Part shown: piece by piece, positions 33,901 through 47,410 of the stretch
How the letters are laid out: each line of letters starts with the position of its first letter
Numbering within the stretch: the first letter of the stretch is position 1
Assembly (NCBI RefSeq): GCF_022581195.2
Contig: NC_061461.1
Coordinates: forward strand, 12,896,001-12,960,000
DNA length: 64,000 bases
Source of the DNA: Helicoverpa zea
Lineage: Eukaryota; Arthropoda; Insecta; Lepidoptera; Noctuidae
Direction: 5' to 3'
Translations under genes and position numbers: made by a program
The notes under the pieces: generated by a model
Databases searched by the model: none
Seen by the model: the letters and a program-made list of their open reading frames with translations, nothing else
Told to the model about the DNA's origin: nothing

Positions 33901-36544
33901 ACCATGAGCCACATATGGTAACAGTAATAAAACGAAAATTTCAGAATGTTGCCAGCCCTAACCTGGTGCCTGCGGGCTTCTGAATTAACATGCATTTCCT
34001 AGAATACCACTCCACATTAGAATTCCTACTTTATTCCCTTTTCTGCACACATCGCTCACACGTTCACTACATTACTAAATACTTTTTATTTCAAATTATT
34101 TGAAACTTACATCCATTACAGTCGAAGCCCAATTAAAAGGTTTATGTATTATTTAAGAGGCTTGGTAAATAGAGTACAGATCCCAGTTTATCTCTCAGAA
34201 ATACAGTTTGATTTTATACACAAAAAATAAAATTATTTAGTCCCTCATAAAAGTATATTTAAAGGCAAAGTTAGTGCTGTTTTTTATCCAGACTTACGCA
34301 AAAAAACAGCTTAGATTTTTATAGAACACTCAAGAAACCTTTTTACTTTTTATTACACAGATATTTTCAGGTTTAATAGCCAGGGGATCTAAAGTAAAGA
34401 AACTAGTTGTTTATTATAACAGGCTCAAAGTAAATAAGTTAAACTTTTTACTTTCGCCTTTTTCAAAGGAATAGCCCTGAGATACACTGCGGGCCAGAAT
34501 AAGTGTATCACAATTTTATTTACGACACAAATAAATTAGTTTAAGATAGCCCTCGGTTAATGGGATGTTTTGTTATTAAGTATGTATATGTTTTGTCGTA
34601 ATTTGTACGTTTCTCATCTTTTGTTCTAATGTATTTACCTGTGTAATGCTTTAAGTAACATTAGGTGTTTATGTGTTGGCGATAACACTTGTTTAATGAG
34701 ACTGTAGAATTTACTAGAATGTGTTACGTGAGATACAGCGTGCTCGCCGCGGAAATTAAACTAGTTCACCTGCTATTATGTTAGTTTCAGTGAACCAGTT
34801 TATGTGTTTCTTCTGCGAACTTTTGTTGAGCTAATGTTATGCGTTTTGTTTTGAAATTTCACATACATTTAGTTTAGTTAATGACTGTGGAGATACAAGT
34901 TTACTTACGTAATGTATTGCCCTAACAACCAAACCCATCTTATGTATATTATTACATAGGTAAAGATCTAATTGCCGCATATAAAAACTACAAATTACTA
35001 TTCATTTATATTCCCTACAGAAAAATTACTTTTTAAAAATGAACCGCAACAGCAATTCTAACAGAACAAAAGTGACATTTAAATGCGCGAAACTAAACGA
35101 GAGTGGTACATTTAACTGTCCCGCAGTGTGCAGTGGTCCAGTCTTGTGGATATAGTTTGCATATCGATCAGCTGGCTGCAAAGGTCACACTATTTCTGTA
35201 AGTAGGCTAAAAGGTACATGTGATGCTGATGCTGAGTCACCACCGGTTTTAGCCCTTCATGAATATTTTATTTTTGTTTTATTGAGCTGTTAGTGTAGGC
35301 AGGTTTTTGAATATGATAGATGAAAATATTGAATCATTTTGAGTAGTTTTGTTAAAAAGGCTTCAAGTTTAAGGGCAATACGTATAATATGGGTTCAATA
35401 GATTATGAAAAAGTGAAAAAAGAAAATTGATATAGCAAAAGTAGACACTGTAATTACTTAACGTTGAGAGTGACACACGTGGTGTAATTATTTCTTTAGA
35501 ATAGTATAATAAAAGAATTTTAGCTTAAGCATTCTTAGTGTTACGTCTTTAGATATGCAAGTAGAACGCAGTAGCATATAAAAAGTGCAAGATGACCTGG
35601 ATTGCAAGTGTGAATATTTTACTGTATCTGAACGCTTTGAAACAACTCGCACGTTGCAATATTCATGAAACTATTTGTAAGTAAATGACTTTTTATGAAG
35701 ATCTTTCAATACGAAAATGCTCCAAGAAGTACAAAAACTATACGTTTTATATTGACTATTATATACATACTTTTTAGGCTGTATTCCTGTTCTGGACTAT
35801 GAATGGTTATTTCCGAGTAACTGCATAGAGTCTGAATTTGTTCCCTATGTGATATCTCAATACTTATCGGTGAACTTAGCTATCACTGAAAAGATTGAGA
35901 ACATAACTGACCCAACGTAATGGCGCTAATACATACACATACTATCATGAATTTATCTATTATTCTACTGTACAAAACAATCAACTGACTACTAAGCCCT
36001 TTATCAACAACACCGACCATTCGGCGCGATAATTGTCGTGTCGATGCCGCGCGGCTGCGGCATGCGTGTCATTAGCATGCTACAGCAAGTGGGCGGCGCG
36101 CGAGAGGCAACACGCGAGCAAAGGAGTCAGCAGAAATGTATTATGTGATGAGTGATTTTATTGAAAGAATATTAAAACTAGCTTCTGCCTGCAGTTTCAG
36201 CCAAGAGAAATACTTCTCGCATTTAAAAAAAGAACCTCTTATGTTGTACTGAAAGTTATATTACTGCCAAGTTTTATCAAAGTCGAAGTTTGTTTAAACA
36301 GATTACGAGAGTTAACGTTTCGTAAAAACAAACTTGCGGAAATAGCGTGATACTGCATGAAGTTGTGAATGTACTTAGATAATTAGTAAATAGATCCTCA
36401 ATACAATACCTAACGTAAGTTTACTTAGTGCAAATATACTCCATGATACTCCAAACAATAATTAATCCCCCGAGGTCCCCAAACTACACAGATATCATGA
36501 ACTACCCATTCAGTTACAGCTGAAACAAATCAAACAATACTTAC
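30908..36544. other. AT-rich DNA without a recognised gene
   Basis: No coding frame with recognisable motifs. Two very short segments with splice-like borders (31819-31829 and 34363-34385) were examined and not accepted. A GC-rich patch lies at 36020-36110. Confidence 0.5.
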
Positions 36545-36634
36545 CTGCATACCGACCTCTAATTAATACCCGACCCTCAAGTGCCGTAATATCTTGAACA
36601 CGTTGCAAACAAAACACGACCTTATCAACTTTGA
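36545..36634 (-). other. Candidate 90-nt exon, minus strand
   Basis: On the minus strand the segment lies between CTGCAG and a perfect donor CAG|GTAAGT, and one frame is open over 29 codons. The peptide (core RVQDITALEGRVLIRGRYA) looks protein-like but was not recognised. The pyrimidine tract before the acceptor is weak, so the left edge is uncertain and chance is possible. Confidence 0.25.
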
Positions 36635-37812
36635 CTGCAGTACAATTTCAAACGGAATTCGAATGGCAACATTCTCCAGTTACGCCCTTTCTGTAACGTG
36701 AGGTGGTATGACCATATATGTTTTGATAGAGGTTGTACATGCATGTATGTAATCAGGTAGTTTATATGTATATGGTAGGGGAGAAACAATTATAGTGCCT
36801 TACACATCGTAAGCCGATTAATTAGCTGTGAGGAGCGATTGTTCGTAGCTATTCATTTTCTATTATGTACATTTCTCAAGTAGAATCAGAGGGTTGTTTT
36901 TGAAGACTTTGTAAGAAGACTGTTTTTCAATGCCTTAAGAAACTAGAATACCTACAAAGAAAGAACATACATAAGTGATCCAATTTTCCGAAATTAAAGG
37001 GTTGTTAATAACGCCTAAATAATCACAGAAGCAATAACGTATATAGCAAAGACAACACTATTAATAAGTTTCGAAGCTTCGGCCCACAACAAAAATATAC
37101 GATTTCATATACATATATCGTCAAGTCCCTATATTGCTATTTCTTCCCATCTATTCCATTCACTAGGAATTCTTTTGTTTGTCACGCCGACGATCGGCAG
37201 TCTTTTGTTTACTCTCACCAATACTTATAGCAGTATATAAATAACTTGTTGGTTTCATACAGGCGGTTAGACGAAGGTGCTGAAACACACCTGAAACTGA
37301 CGTGCTTTCACACAAACTCATCTAAAGGTTTTGTCCATGGGTTTGAAAGGTTTTTGTATAGCTATAGATAGTTTTGTTTCTAAAAGGCGCATAGGATATA
37401 GATCCGGGTATCCGATGAAGAAGAATGAAGTGAATGGCTTTTGAATATCAATGGTGATATATGGATTGGATTGTATGAATGTTGATGCGGTCTGAAAAGG
37501 TATGATGTAGGTGATATGAGCATTTGCTGGTAATTTTGTTTTTGACGTCAAACGGTAGACAGATATAGCATCTTTGTAACTCTTTTAGATATGAATAGTA
37601 CGTAAATAAAAGGCTTTTATAAACTGCTATTACTTAAAGTGTCGACTTCTCAAATGTAGTAGGAAATAAGACTTATTGAGTCACCAGTCCAACATTTATT
37701 TAATGATGAATCGTTTAATCAATGCTACTCGTAACACTAAAATCCTACAAAAACAGCTGTGTGTAAACATATCTCCGCTCAGTGACAGTCCACATGATGC
37801 CACACGTTACTG

Positions 37813-37846
37813 ACGCGCGTGACGTCACTCACGCGCGTGACGTCAC
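37813..37846. promoter_or_regulatory. Two tandem ACGCGCGTGACGTCAC units
   Basis: The 16-base word occurs twice with an 18-bp period. Each contains the 10-bp palindrome GTGACGTCAC (37819-37828 and 37837-37846). This looks like a doubled bZIP site. No nearby gene supports a role. Confidence 0.4.
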
Positions 37847-38454
37847 CGGTACAAAACGAATGAGACTATCGTGTACCAATGTAATGCGTTGGACACGTAC
37901 ACTGTTTTGAATTGTAGGTACACGGATTGGCGGTGACAGGATTTTTTTTAATGTTCAACTTTTTTGTATGATAACGAACTGACTGCGGCAAGCTTAACAC
38001 AGGTGAAGAACATAATATGATAAAGCCAATTAAAGCTAGCCTAGTTGTATGTTGCCTAATTTATTTTCCTTTAAGTTATTTCTCACCTTCCTTTTAGTTA
38101 CTTATCACTTACTTTACAGATATACTAGTAGGTTAGAGAGGCAAGATGACTTCTTTGGAGATAATTAATTCCCTTCCAATAGCCTAAATGTCTTCGATAG
38201 CACACATACAGAATATTACGTCCTTCATGTAGAAATGTAATTACTGGTACCTCAAGCATCTGTCTAATACTGCTGGCCACACACGCTCCCGTCTGCAGAG
38301 GGGCTAATCTCCCGAATGCATGATAAATGTACGGAACACACGGCGCACACTGCGAACCTTGTTGCGGATTATTTCATTGTACTGCATAGTACTGAAAGGA
38401 TAGTACTCACTGATAGGAATTACGGGTGTGAGAGTATCATCACCTGTTTAGCCT

Positions 38455-38520
38455 TTTTCTAAGATTGGCTTCCAGTCTAATCAGCAGTTGAGTACCCGTG
38501 TGCCACGTGGAGTGGATGCA
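38455..38520 (-). repeat. Diverged SINE 3' fragment
   Basis: The reverse complement shares ATTAGACTGGAAGCC and an AAAAAGGCT end with the SINE at 45521-45896. Confidence 0.55.
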
Positions 38521-39207
38521 TATCTGACCTCCTCGACCCAAACTACGTAGGGATAAAAAACTACTTCTAGATTACTTATCTGGGTCTGGTAACCAGTTGG
38601 TAATGACGCGAGATATACATTGTAGCTCTCAATGTAAAATATAAACTACATACATCATTGAGAATTTATACACGTAAATACAAATAGCTAGTTAAAATCA
38701 AAACGTTCGTTGACAGCCCTCGCAATAGGTAAACGAATAGGGTTGTCAAACTACAGAATTTGGTTGAACTGAAATTAATTGAAAGTTCCGTTGAATTGGA
38801 ACGGTAAGACAAACTTGCTGTTTGAGTTCAATTCCAAGTTTGTGAAGTCAAATAGTAACAGGTTCTGTTCCCTTTTACCGTGTTCAGTTCACAATAATAT
38901 TACAATGAATATCGCTTTTAATTGGAATTTTAGGAAGAAACTAGCTATTTCGGTATCAATTGTCGTGTCATCGAGAAGTGTAAAGTTTGCCACACCTCAT
39001 TGAAATAAATCATCAACCCATGTGTACGTATAGCTATTGTATTATCAGCAAAATCAAACGATCCAGTAAATTCCGCAGCGTATTCCACAGATAATAACAA
39101 ACAAAGCAACGTAACGTACTGTTGATTAAAGTCTGCTTTATTTCATCCCACGCGCGTGAGGAACAATGGCGTCATTAATTAGTGAGTGTGACGAGTGTGA
39201 CACGGTC

Positions 39208-39268
39208 GCGTAACGTAGCTTCGCGTAGAGCCCGCGTACCGTAGCGCCGCGAACGGTAGCCTCGCGTA
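39208..39268. repeat. CGTAG/CGCGTA-rich cluster
   Basis: Recurring CGCGTA, CGTAGC and GTACCGTAGC words over about 60 bp. Confidence 0.55.
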
Positions 39269-42200
39269 CCGTGCCCTTTGTCCTTGTATAAAAGACCATG
39301 TTATCTACGTTAAATACGCTCGCTGGTTCGTTTGGTTTCGGCGGATTATGTTACGCGGCACCGACGACTTTGTTACAAAATTTGTATTTAATTCAACACG
39401 ACGAGATTAGACTCGTTTGTGCGTGTATGTAAAAAGAGAGACTTAAATATGATTATCATATTACTAAAATATATTTTTCGTAAAAACTAAGATTTGGACA
39501 ATGGGCACTTTGTATGAGATTTGGTACCCGCTCCAACAGTAACGTATAATATATCATTAGAAAGGTATTTGCGTGAATAATAATAAAAACTATGGGGCCT
39601 GCCTCAATTAGCTGTCCGATCCGAATAACGATAAAAATTGAATCGACATAGAAACAAGTATGTCATCCATATATGCAAATTCATTAATAATTTTAAACTC
39701 AGTTAATAGACATCTTACATTGTTTGAGATACACTCTATTATAATCTAAAGTTTGCAATATTCTATGGAGTCATACTACGGAAACACAATCGTCATCTGA
39801 TTTGACAAAAGTTCAAAAATTTTCTATTCATCTTTTTTTAAGAAGAAATTCATCATTATCTCAGCACCTCTTGAGGAGCAAGATTGAGTCGTAATATGTA
39901 CTATGTTAACATCGTCTCCTGACTTTTCAACCTTAATTGATTGTAAATACTGAAAGACTTTCATCAAATACATAAGCTAGTTCTGCGTGAACTGCAAAGG
40001 TTTGCACAGTCTTTTTTTAAAGCAGTGGGCAGGCAAACATTTTAAGAAGGCCGAATTCCTGCGTTTTTGTTACTTTACCAGTTTTTATTCAATACAGTTA
40101 GATTTAAGAACTACATCTACGTTGATGATTTATGAACATTACACCTTCTATTAGTCGATGTCACGCGAAATGGACAAGGATTTGGGACTAGTCGTCATAG
40201 TAAAAATTTTTTGTCTTGCCAAGACCTACGCAATGGTACTAGAATCAACACTGTTGGACAGGGTACCAAAACGCCCATCGTCCTTTAAAAACTCAAATTA
40301 ATTCTGCTTTTTCACTTTAAACCGAAAATTCAAATTGAATTTTATTAAAACAATTATGTAAAGTTCGAGAGACGCAATCAAAATATTTTTATAGACAGCT
40401 CCATACTTTATGAGAAGGTGCGCTCTGAATATTAATTTCCCTCTCTGTGGAGCAAATATCTTGGCTTTGTACGTAAGACTACTTAGGTTCAGTTAAATTG
40501 TTTTTCGTAAATCTCTGAAGCTTAATAAGCCTACGTGTTTTGTAAGAAAAATCCTTTGGCAAATAGAATACTTAGACTTTATACCTATTTTGTTTAGCCA
40601 TGCGTTAGATCTTATCAAACGATACTCTAACTGAGGTATTATTTGGCAATTAGGTACACAAAGGATAGCATTTCATACGCAATATACTCTTACCACCGTG
40701 AAATAAGTCAACCATACAGCTTTCAATAATAATTAAGCTTTAATAACGCCAAATCAAACTGAATTTATATTCGAAATGCATTTTGCTAATCATCAATAAT
40801 CACTAATTACTTTCCCATCCAAATTCAGATTTCAACCGAATAACATTAAATTCTAAATCCAGCCACATGTTTCATAATAATTGGTATTACATTTAGTACA
40901 AAATGAACGGATGGTAGTTAAAATTTGTGTTAATATACGTAGGACGGCGGTCAGGCAATGTGCCGGGCCAGTGGAGCGCGCCGGTTGCCATGGCAACGGG
41001 CAGCCAATTAGCAGCGCCGGGCAGCGTCGCGTGAATATAATATGTGAAGCTTCAGAACGCGCTGTCGCACCGTGTGACGATGCCTTTATTGCTTATTTGT
41101 GGTTGCGAAGTCTAGATGAGAATATTCCAAAATATTACCTAAGTTACAATAAACCTGAGACTGTTAAACTGCCAGGGTTCTGTGTCCAGGTCGAGCAATG
41201 TTATAATTACCCTATAAGTTCAACATTCTCCTTCAGCACACCGGCAATCATTGTTATTGTTTTGTTTTAAACATACTCAATGTAGGTAATCTTGTAACGT
41301 ATGCTTCATGACCTAGCTTCCCAATAATGCCACGTGTAATGTAACGCCGTCCGTCAGTGTGTCGGTCTGTCAGTCATGCCGGCGCATTGTGTGCGGTCAA
41401 TTGCATCAGCCCGGCTGAGCGGAATGGCGCCTCAACAGATAATTTACTAATATTATACACTTCATTAGTACTGGAACTTATATAGTAGTCAGGAAGTTTG
41501 ATGAAATAACGATCCAATTTATGACGCAAATTATTTAAGAAATAAACCTGAAATTGGTAAACCTAGTGCAACAACAACAAACAAATTAAGGTAAACGAAT
41601 AACGTACTACATAGCTATGTTAGGGCAGGTTTAATGAAGCACGTTTGGTGGCTCTGCATTTAACTTCAACTAAAGACAATTTAGCAGTCGACCAAAAACT
41701 CAAAAACTGGCATCACAAATAGGCCTTATATTTCTACCTAAGAAGCATTTACGGAATGAAGATAAGAATTTCATATAACTTTTCCCTATTTTAAACACTT
41801 AACTTAAAGACCAATCATGCGATAACATTCAGGAATGGAACCCGAGACTCACAAGTTATATGTATGTGTACTTGCCGGAATGTATGGACTTGTCGTGCCA
41901 ATCGCGAAGATGAAGCGAACAGTTCCCGACAGTTGTAAGTCGCTAAGTTATTCCAAACTCCAAGTTAATATCCAAATATTCTAACTTGTATTAACGTCAC
42001 CTACACGAAGTGTTGCATAAGCTTCAGGTAAAGTTTCACTCGTCAATATGTTTCAGATTTCAAGAAATTCTAGACTATAAGTACGTTATAACTGGGCTAC
42101 TTAATAATACCTGTTTGGTTAGAAGCTCTTGCTATAAGCCTCGACAACATCGCAACATCACGAACCATCCAGTTGGTGCACAGATTAAATATTGAAATTG

Positions 42201-42387
42201 TTTTAAACCGCAGCCTTGTATTCACATCGCAGTAATTATATTAACCACGTGATATGGAACCACAGCGAATTATAATCAACTCTAGTATGCACAATATTCA
42301 GTACTTTGTGGTTACCACACAGGTAATAAAAATATAAAATTTACTATGAATAAAAATACATAATAGCGTATATAGTAATTGTTACAG

Positions 42388-42422
42388 GTAAACCTGATAC
42401 TCAGTCGAACCTTACGTTACTC
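42388..42422 (+). other. Possible recursive splice site or short exon
   Basis: ATTGTTACAG|GTAAAC combines an acceptor and a donor at one point (junction 42387/42388). The following 35 nt are open in the phase that would continue from 26991 and end at a weak GTGAAC donor. The pyrimidine tract is poor. Confidence 0.2.
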
Positions 42423-43887
42423 GTGAACATAATAAAACATAACTTAACTTAGTTTATTCTGCGTTGATAATACTGTTTTCTTTGAGATGTCGGTTAATAA
42501 TTTATGATTGAGTAACACGAATAAACACTTCTTACTTTTTACAATAATTATTTAATAGGATTATCCCGTGAGTACTATTCTTTTCGATAAAGAATAAACG
42601 CAATCATGCAATTTAAAGAGAATACAGCAGTTACGGCTTTGTTAAGTAAACGCGCACGCCGACGCGCAAATTAATTAAACGCAGCGCAAACAGTTGAATT
42701 CAATCACGAGAGCGAATGATTCGCGCGCACAGACATAACGAAGTATGTACCATAGACTTATGTATACATGACGAGTAATTGTTATGGGAACTAATAGTTC
42801 GCATATGTTTTTGTATGTAACTCTACGTGCAGCATATACATAAGGATGTAGAAAAAGGGCGCATTTTCTATCATACAAACGTTGTCCAACAGTAGAAAAT
42901 TACTCCAATTTGTCCTCATGAATATGTTTTGCATTTAACCAAAGATACATTTTTGGTATTTTCACAGAATTGTCACAACAAGAAAAAAAATATATTCTTA
43001 ACATTTTTAACCAACCGGGAAATACCGTATGTACAAAAACTTGGTGCCTTATTGTTGGATGTAAGAGAAAACTTGAAACATGTTGCTATTGTGTCGCTCA
43101 ATACATGTTTGTTCGCGTGATTTCCCCCGGGGACGCACTTGGCGATTTATACCCGGACTGACCAGCCACTGGACTGTGTCAGGCGCCGACTGCTGACTTC
43201 GGGGACTTGACTTCCATATTCGCTTGCATAATATTAACTGATCAATGTGGTATTTATTTCAAAATTCGGTAACAGTAGAAAAAAGGACAATTGAAAAAAT
43301 GGGCAATCTTTTTTTATATTTTTTTGCCGTTTACATCAAAATAACACTAAATTATTTCACAAAACTTTAATCTAATTCAAACTCATAAACTAAACAAAAA
43401 ATCTACTTTAAATTCACAAAGATACTTCATATCTACAGTTGAAAATCTACAAAATACTTATTCAGTTATCCTCGAGCATATCTGAGTAACACGACGAGTA
43501 ACAGTGGTGCAACACGACATGCATGCATCACTACATGCATACATAGTATGCCGTGACTCCGCCTAACACGACAACTAGTTGAGTCGTGTTTGTGCTGTCT
43601 AGTGTAACGCTGTCTTGTCTAGACTGGTTGTTGAAGTTTGCTTAGTTAGCTATAATAGATATTGTGGCAGATAAAAGTTTTGAAATTCTTATTTTTGCTT
43701 CTACCTCTAATTACCACTGCAATGTAAGAGGTCATTTGTTGAGAGTAATAATATGTTGCAATGTATTTTCCCACGAATACGGTGTAGTAAATACACGTTA
43801 CATTAATAATGGACAAAATAGCACTGCTTTGTCAGCTTAGAATAACACCTATTTCTAACTTCACAGTACAGTTATCGAGGAAATCTC

Positions 43888-43955
43888 GTAGCCATCAGCG
43901 TAGCACATTCGTAGCACTGGCTACGAGACTGCTACGAAACCACGCTACGAAAGCG
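43888..43955. repeat. CGTAG/GCTACGA-rich cluster
   Basis: CGTAGC, GCTACGA and CTACGAG words recur on both strands over about 65 bp. Confidence 0.55.
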
Positions 43956-44988
43956 ACACCTAATACATCGGAATTTTCACTTAGAGCTGCAACCGAGAAC
44001 CTTTCAGGAAATACATTACAGTGACATATGTGAAAAATCTGTTTCCGTACTTTCAGGAAGTAGTTTACGTCAATAAGTTAGGGTTCGCGTCCTGGCTTTG
44101 CTCGCCAGTACATTTATGAAGGACTTCATTAGAGGTTGTCGAACCCCCGTCTTTCGAAGGCTTAGTGAGAGGCTGTCACGGGAAATAACTGCGCGCTCCT
44201 TTTTACGATACACTTCGGCTTTTCTATACTTTTACGATGACGGGAGATTAAAATAACCGTTAGGGTTCTATTTGTGGGAAAATGTATGCTGAGAGCTTTT
44301 AGGAAGAGGTAAAAGTCACATTAGTCGGTTCATATTAGAGAATCCTTTCCTAGTCCATCTTTAGGCCTAGCTTATCTGTAACATAGTGATCACTATAATC
44401 TGTCTCCCAGTATCGAGTCAATTTCAAGAAAGACAAACAGAGACTTTTAAGTAATATCCTGGAAAACTTGAAAAAACCTGGAAAACTTGACTTGAATCTA
44501 AGTCCAGCCTCAAACTTATATTAACACATATTAAAGGCTGACGACGGTCGCCCACTTACTTACTAAGTAAACAGCCTGGGCGGGACGCCGCGTGATTTGC
44601 ACAAAATTTAGACAAACTGGTTTTTGTTAACGCTGAAAAAAGTAAAGTGGTTGTCTGAAAGTCAGCTATTGTAAGAAGAAACCTTTTGAATTAAAAGTTA
44701 CTTGGTTTTAGTAGTTTCAAAATGCAATTCAAGTCTTGAAAGTAAGAATATCTTAGTGCCTGTAGTCTCTGTGATCAAATTAACTCTTGACGGTAAAAAA
44801 ATCTTATAACCAATAAATCTTCAGCATGAGCAGCCTCCGTCAACTCAAGCAATTTGTACACTTGTTCTGTTGAAACAGTGAGCCTAAACAAAATTTTGTT
44901 TCACGGAATGAAACTCCATTTTATAGACTTTTTACATTGTCTTATACAAACACTTACTTTGTATTACAGTTCAGTTATAATACTTATA

Positions 44989-45290
44989 GCCCGGTCAAAA
45001 TAGACATTTGAAATAACAAAAATTCCCACAGAGCTGATTTTTGGTGGAGAGCTAGATTTGATCATTATAAATAAAATACTAAAAGTCCCCATCGATCCCA
45101 TGTGTGCGTCAAAAGTTATTCGAGGTCAAATGTCAAAATTTTAGGTATTTTGTTTTTTTTTCGAAAACGGTAAGTTTTATCAAAAAAAGACATCAGACCA
45201 AAGTTGTAGATCTTTAAATTTTCTACAAAAATGGCATTAACAGTTTTCTCCTAAATCTTACCATTCCTGAGATATCGCGCTTCAAAGTAT
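44989..45290. repeat. Left terminal inverted repeat of the mariner-like element
   Basis: Matches the reverse complement of 46610-46909 over about 300 bp with scattered substitutions and one small indel near 45000-45020. Confidence 0.85.
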
Positions 45291-45520
45291 ATTCCATACA
45301 GGACATGCACACATTTCCACGCCACCTGTGAGGTAGTGTACTCGGCGCGTTTTTTTTTACCGTGGTTTCCCTGTAGGCCTACTCCACTAACTGTCATGAC
45401 AATTTTAGGATAGTTTAAGGGAATAATTGCCGTCAAGTTCTAATATGATGTCATTATTGATATTAACTATTGGGTTAACTATCATTGTGATTGTTATAGA
45501 TTTATCAGATTCATACAAAA

Positions 45521-45896
45521 ACTCGTGGTGGCCTAGTGGGTAAAGAACCAACCTCTCAAGTATGAGTGGGTTCGATTCCAGGTCAGACAAGTAACAATGC
45601 AACTTTTCTAAGTTTGTATGTACTTTCTAAGTATATCTTGGACACCAATGACTGTGTTTCTGATGGCACGTTAAACTGTAGGTAGGCTGTCATTGAACAT
45701 CCTTGGCAGTCGTTATGGGTAGTCAGAAGCCAGTAAGTCTGACACCAGTCTAACCAAGGGGTATTGGGTTGCCCGGGTAACTGGGTTAAGGGGGTCAGAT
45801 AGGGCAGTCGCTCCTTGTAAAGGACTGGTACTTAGCTACATCCGGTTAAACTGGAAGCCGACCCCAACATAGTTGGGAAAAGGGCTCGGAGGATGA
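45521..45896 (+). mobile_element. Full-length tRNA-derived SINE (second family), nested in the mariner
   Basis: The tRNA-like head has A-box-like TGGTGGCCTAGTGGGTAAAG and a B box GGGTTCGATTCC (45568-45579). A body of about 300 bp ends GGCTCGGAGGATGAT. Fragments of it occur at 2812-2890 (plus), 38455-38520 (minus) and 63189-63235 (plus). It differs from the SINE at 26624 and 47411. Target duplications were not found. Confidence 0.8.
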
Positions 45897-46119
45897 TTTG
45901 ATACTATAATCATTTTTGCAATTGCAAAAAATTATGTCAGGAGTTTTTCTGGAGCAGGTGGGAGTAAAGTTTTAATAGGGTCCAGATATTATGTATCAAT
46001 TTCCAACCCCAGTCTTCTGGATAAAAATGGAAATGTCGAAGGAAAATTAGCGTGCGATAATTTTCTACAACTTTAAAAGCGGATTGTCGCGAATACAGCG
46101 GTTTAAAAATTTTTGAACC

Positions 46120-46495
46120 ATGCCTTAGGACTGCAGTACGCTGATATTTAGGATTTAAAAGTGGGCAATCTAGCCTTAGCGACAAACCACGTGAAGGTAA
46201 TTCAAAACCCGATATGACCCAAGATAATATGGAGGCTATGCGGCAGTTAATTGTCGCAGACCAACATGTAACATACCGTGACATGGATCCGTGGGCATAA
46301 CGATTGTTTTACATTCCCCAAAATTAAGTAAAGTCTCGTGGTAAACGTTTCAGCACACCTGAAAAAGCTGTTGACTCATACAAATCGGCCAATTTGACTA
46401 CCCCCACTTCAGAATGGAATAAATATTTCAAGAACTGGGTTTAATGCATGCAAAGGGCATTAAATATCGCGGAGAATTCTTTGAAAAACAATAAA
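46120..46495 (+). pseudogene. Mariner transposase remnant
   Basis: The plus-strand translation shows the mariner helix-turn-helix end (FKSGQSSLSDKPREG, then DNMEAMRQLIVADQHVTYRD at about 46205-46280). It then passes directly to the family C-terminus (GKRFSTPEKAVDSYKSA and SEWNKYFKNW, then after a frame change GEFFEKQ). The whole DDD/D catalytic core between these parts is missing, and stops and a frameshift are present. The two ends identify the family. The product is non-functional. Confidence 0.75.
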
Positions 46496-46609
46496 TGATA
46501 TTAACCTATTAGATTGTCTATACTTATTTCAAACTACACAACTTAAAGGCAGCCGTCGTATATACGTGGCTTATATATGCATATCATGTGTAGTGTGACT
46601 CTTTGAATC

Positions 46610-46909
46610 GCGATATCTCAGGAATGGTGACATTTAGGAGAGAATTGTTAATGCCATTTTTGTAGCAAATTTAAAGATCTACAACTTTGGTCTGATGTCT
46701 TTTTTTGATAAAACTTACCGTTTTCGAAAAAAAAACAAAAAACCTAAAATTTTGACATTTGGCCTCGAATAACTTTTGACGCACACATGGGATCGATGGG
46801 GACTTTTAGTATTTTATTTATAATGATCAAATCTAGCTCTCCATCAAAAATCAGCTCTGTGGGAATTTATGTTATTTGACCACTACTTTTATGTCTATTT
46901 TGACCGGGC
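46610..46909. repeat. Right terminal inverted repeat of the mariner-like element
   Basis: Reverse complement of 44989-45290. Confidence 0.85.
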
Positions 46910-46911
46910 TA

Positions 46912-47410
46912 TTAGTTCTAAAGCAGGTCATGTAAATCTATGACTCAAATATTTTTCTATTTCTGGTTGTTAATTTTTTTAAACTTAATATATGACCGTC
47001 ATCATTATACAAGCTGTTGATTTGCATCCGTGCCGTATTCAAGGAGGTAATTATGCTAATGATTCTCGACCCAAATCAATAAAAAAATTGGTACGTAATT
47101 TTTTTTCTCTAATTTTTTTTCGGAATTCCGTAAATGCCATCTAGCCTTATTTAAACTTTTCGCGTATGTTACTGGCGTTAAAACCGTGCTGCGCCCTCAC
47201 ACAAACGCAAACACAAAGCATACGCAACGATCACTCATAAATTTCATTCATAAAATTGGGTTACTTCGGAAATACCACGACATTACAATGACAAAAAAAA
47301 CAGTGCATATTAGTTATTTCCCATCTACTGTAATTGCAATCGATTATTTACGTATTGTATGTCCTCCTCCTGAACTATGGCACGAATGCAAATCAACACC
47401 TTGTATATAT
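46912..47410. other. AT-rich spacer
   Basis: No feature recognised. It ends in TATATA just before the T run of the SINE. Confidence 0.5.

Larger units (their letters stand above)
36635..44986. other. AT-rich DNA with scattered short signals
   Basis: No supported gene. Contains paired GTGACGTCAC palindromes (37813-37846), a SINE fragment on the minus strand (38455-38520), CGTAG-rich clusters (39208-39268 and 43888-43955) and a third CAG|GTAAAC junction (42387/42388). Confidence 0.5.
44989..46909 (+). mobile_element. Decayed mariner-like DNA transposon with long inverted repeats
   Basis: Starts GCCCGGTCAAAATAGAC and ends with its reverse complement, flanked by TA on both sides (44987-44988 and 46910-46911), the mariner target duplication. 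The inverted repeats extend about 300 bp (about 44989-45290 and 46610-46909), far longer than the roughly 28 bp typical of mariners. The interior holds a transposase remnant on the plus strand and a nested SINE. The element cannot move by itself. Confidence 0.8.

Noticed and set aside
34363..34385. 23-nt exon between TTTTCAG and GTAAAG
   Set aside because: Too short to judge, the phase does not match the other candidates, and the donor is weak.
40881..41270. 129-codon plus-strand frame in a GC-rich patch
   Set aside because: No recognisable motif, no splice signals and no supporting context.
45521..45600. tRNA gene
   Set aside because: The A and B boxes belong to SINE heads here and at 26624 and 47411. 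No cloverleaf with a proper acceptor stem follows.
45937..46284. 115-codon minus-strand frame
   Set aside because: It is antisense to the mariner helix-turn-helix remnant on the plus strand.
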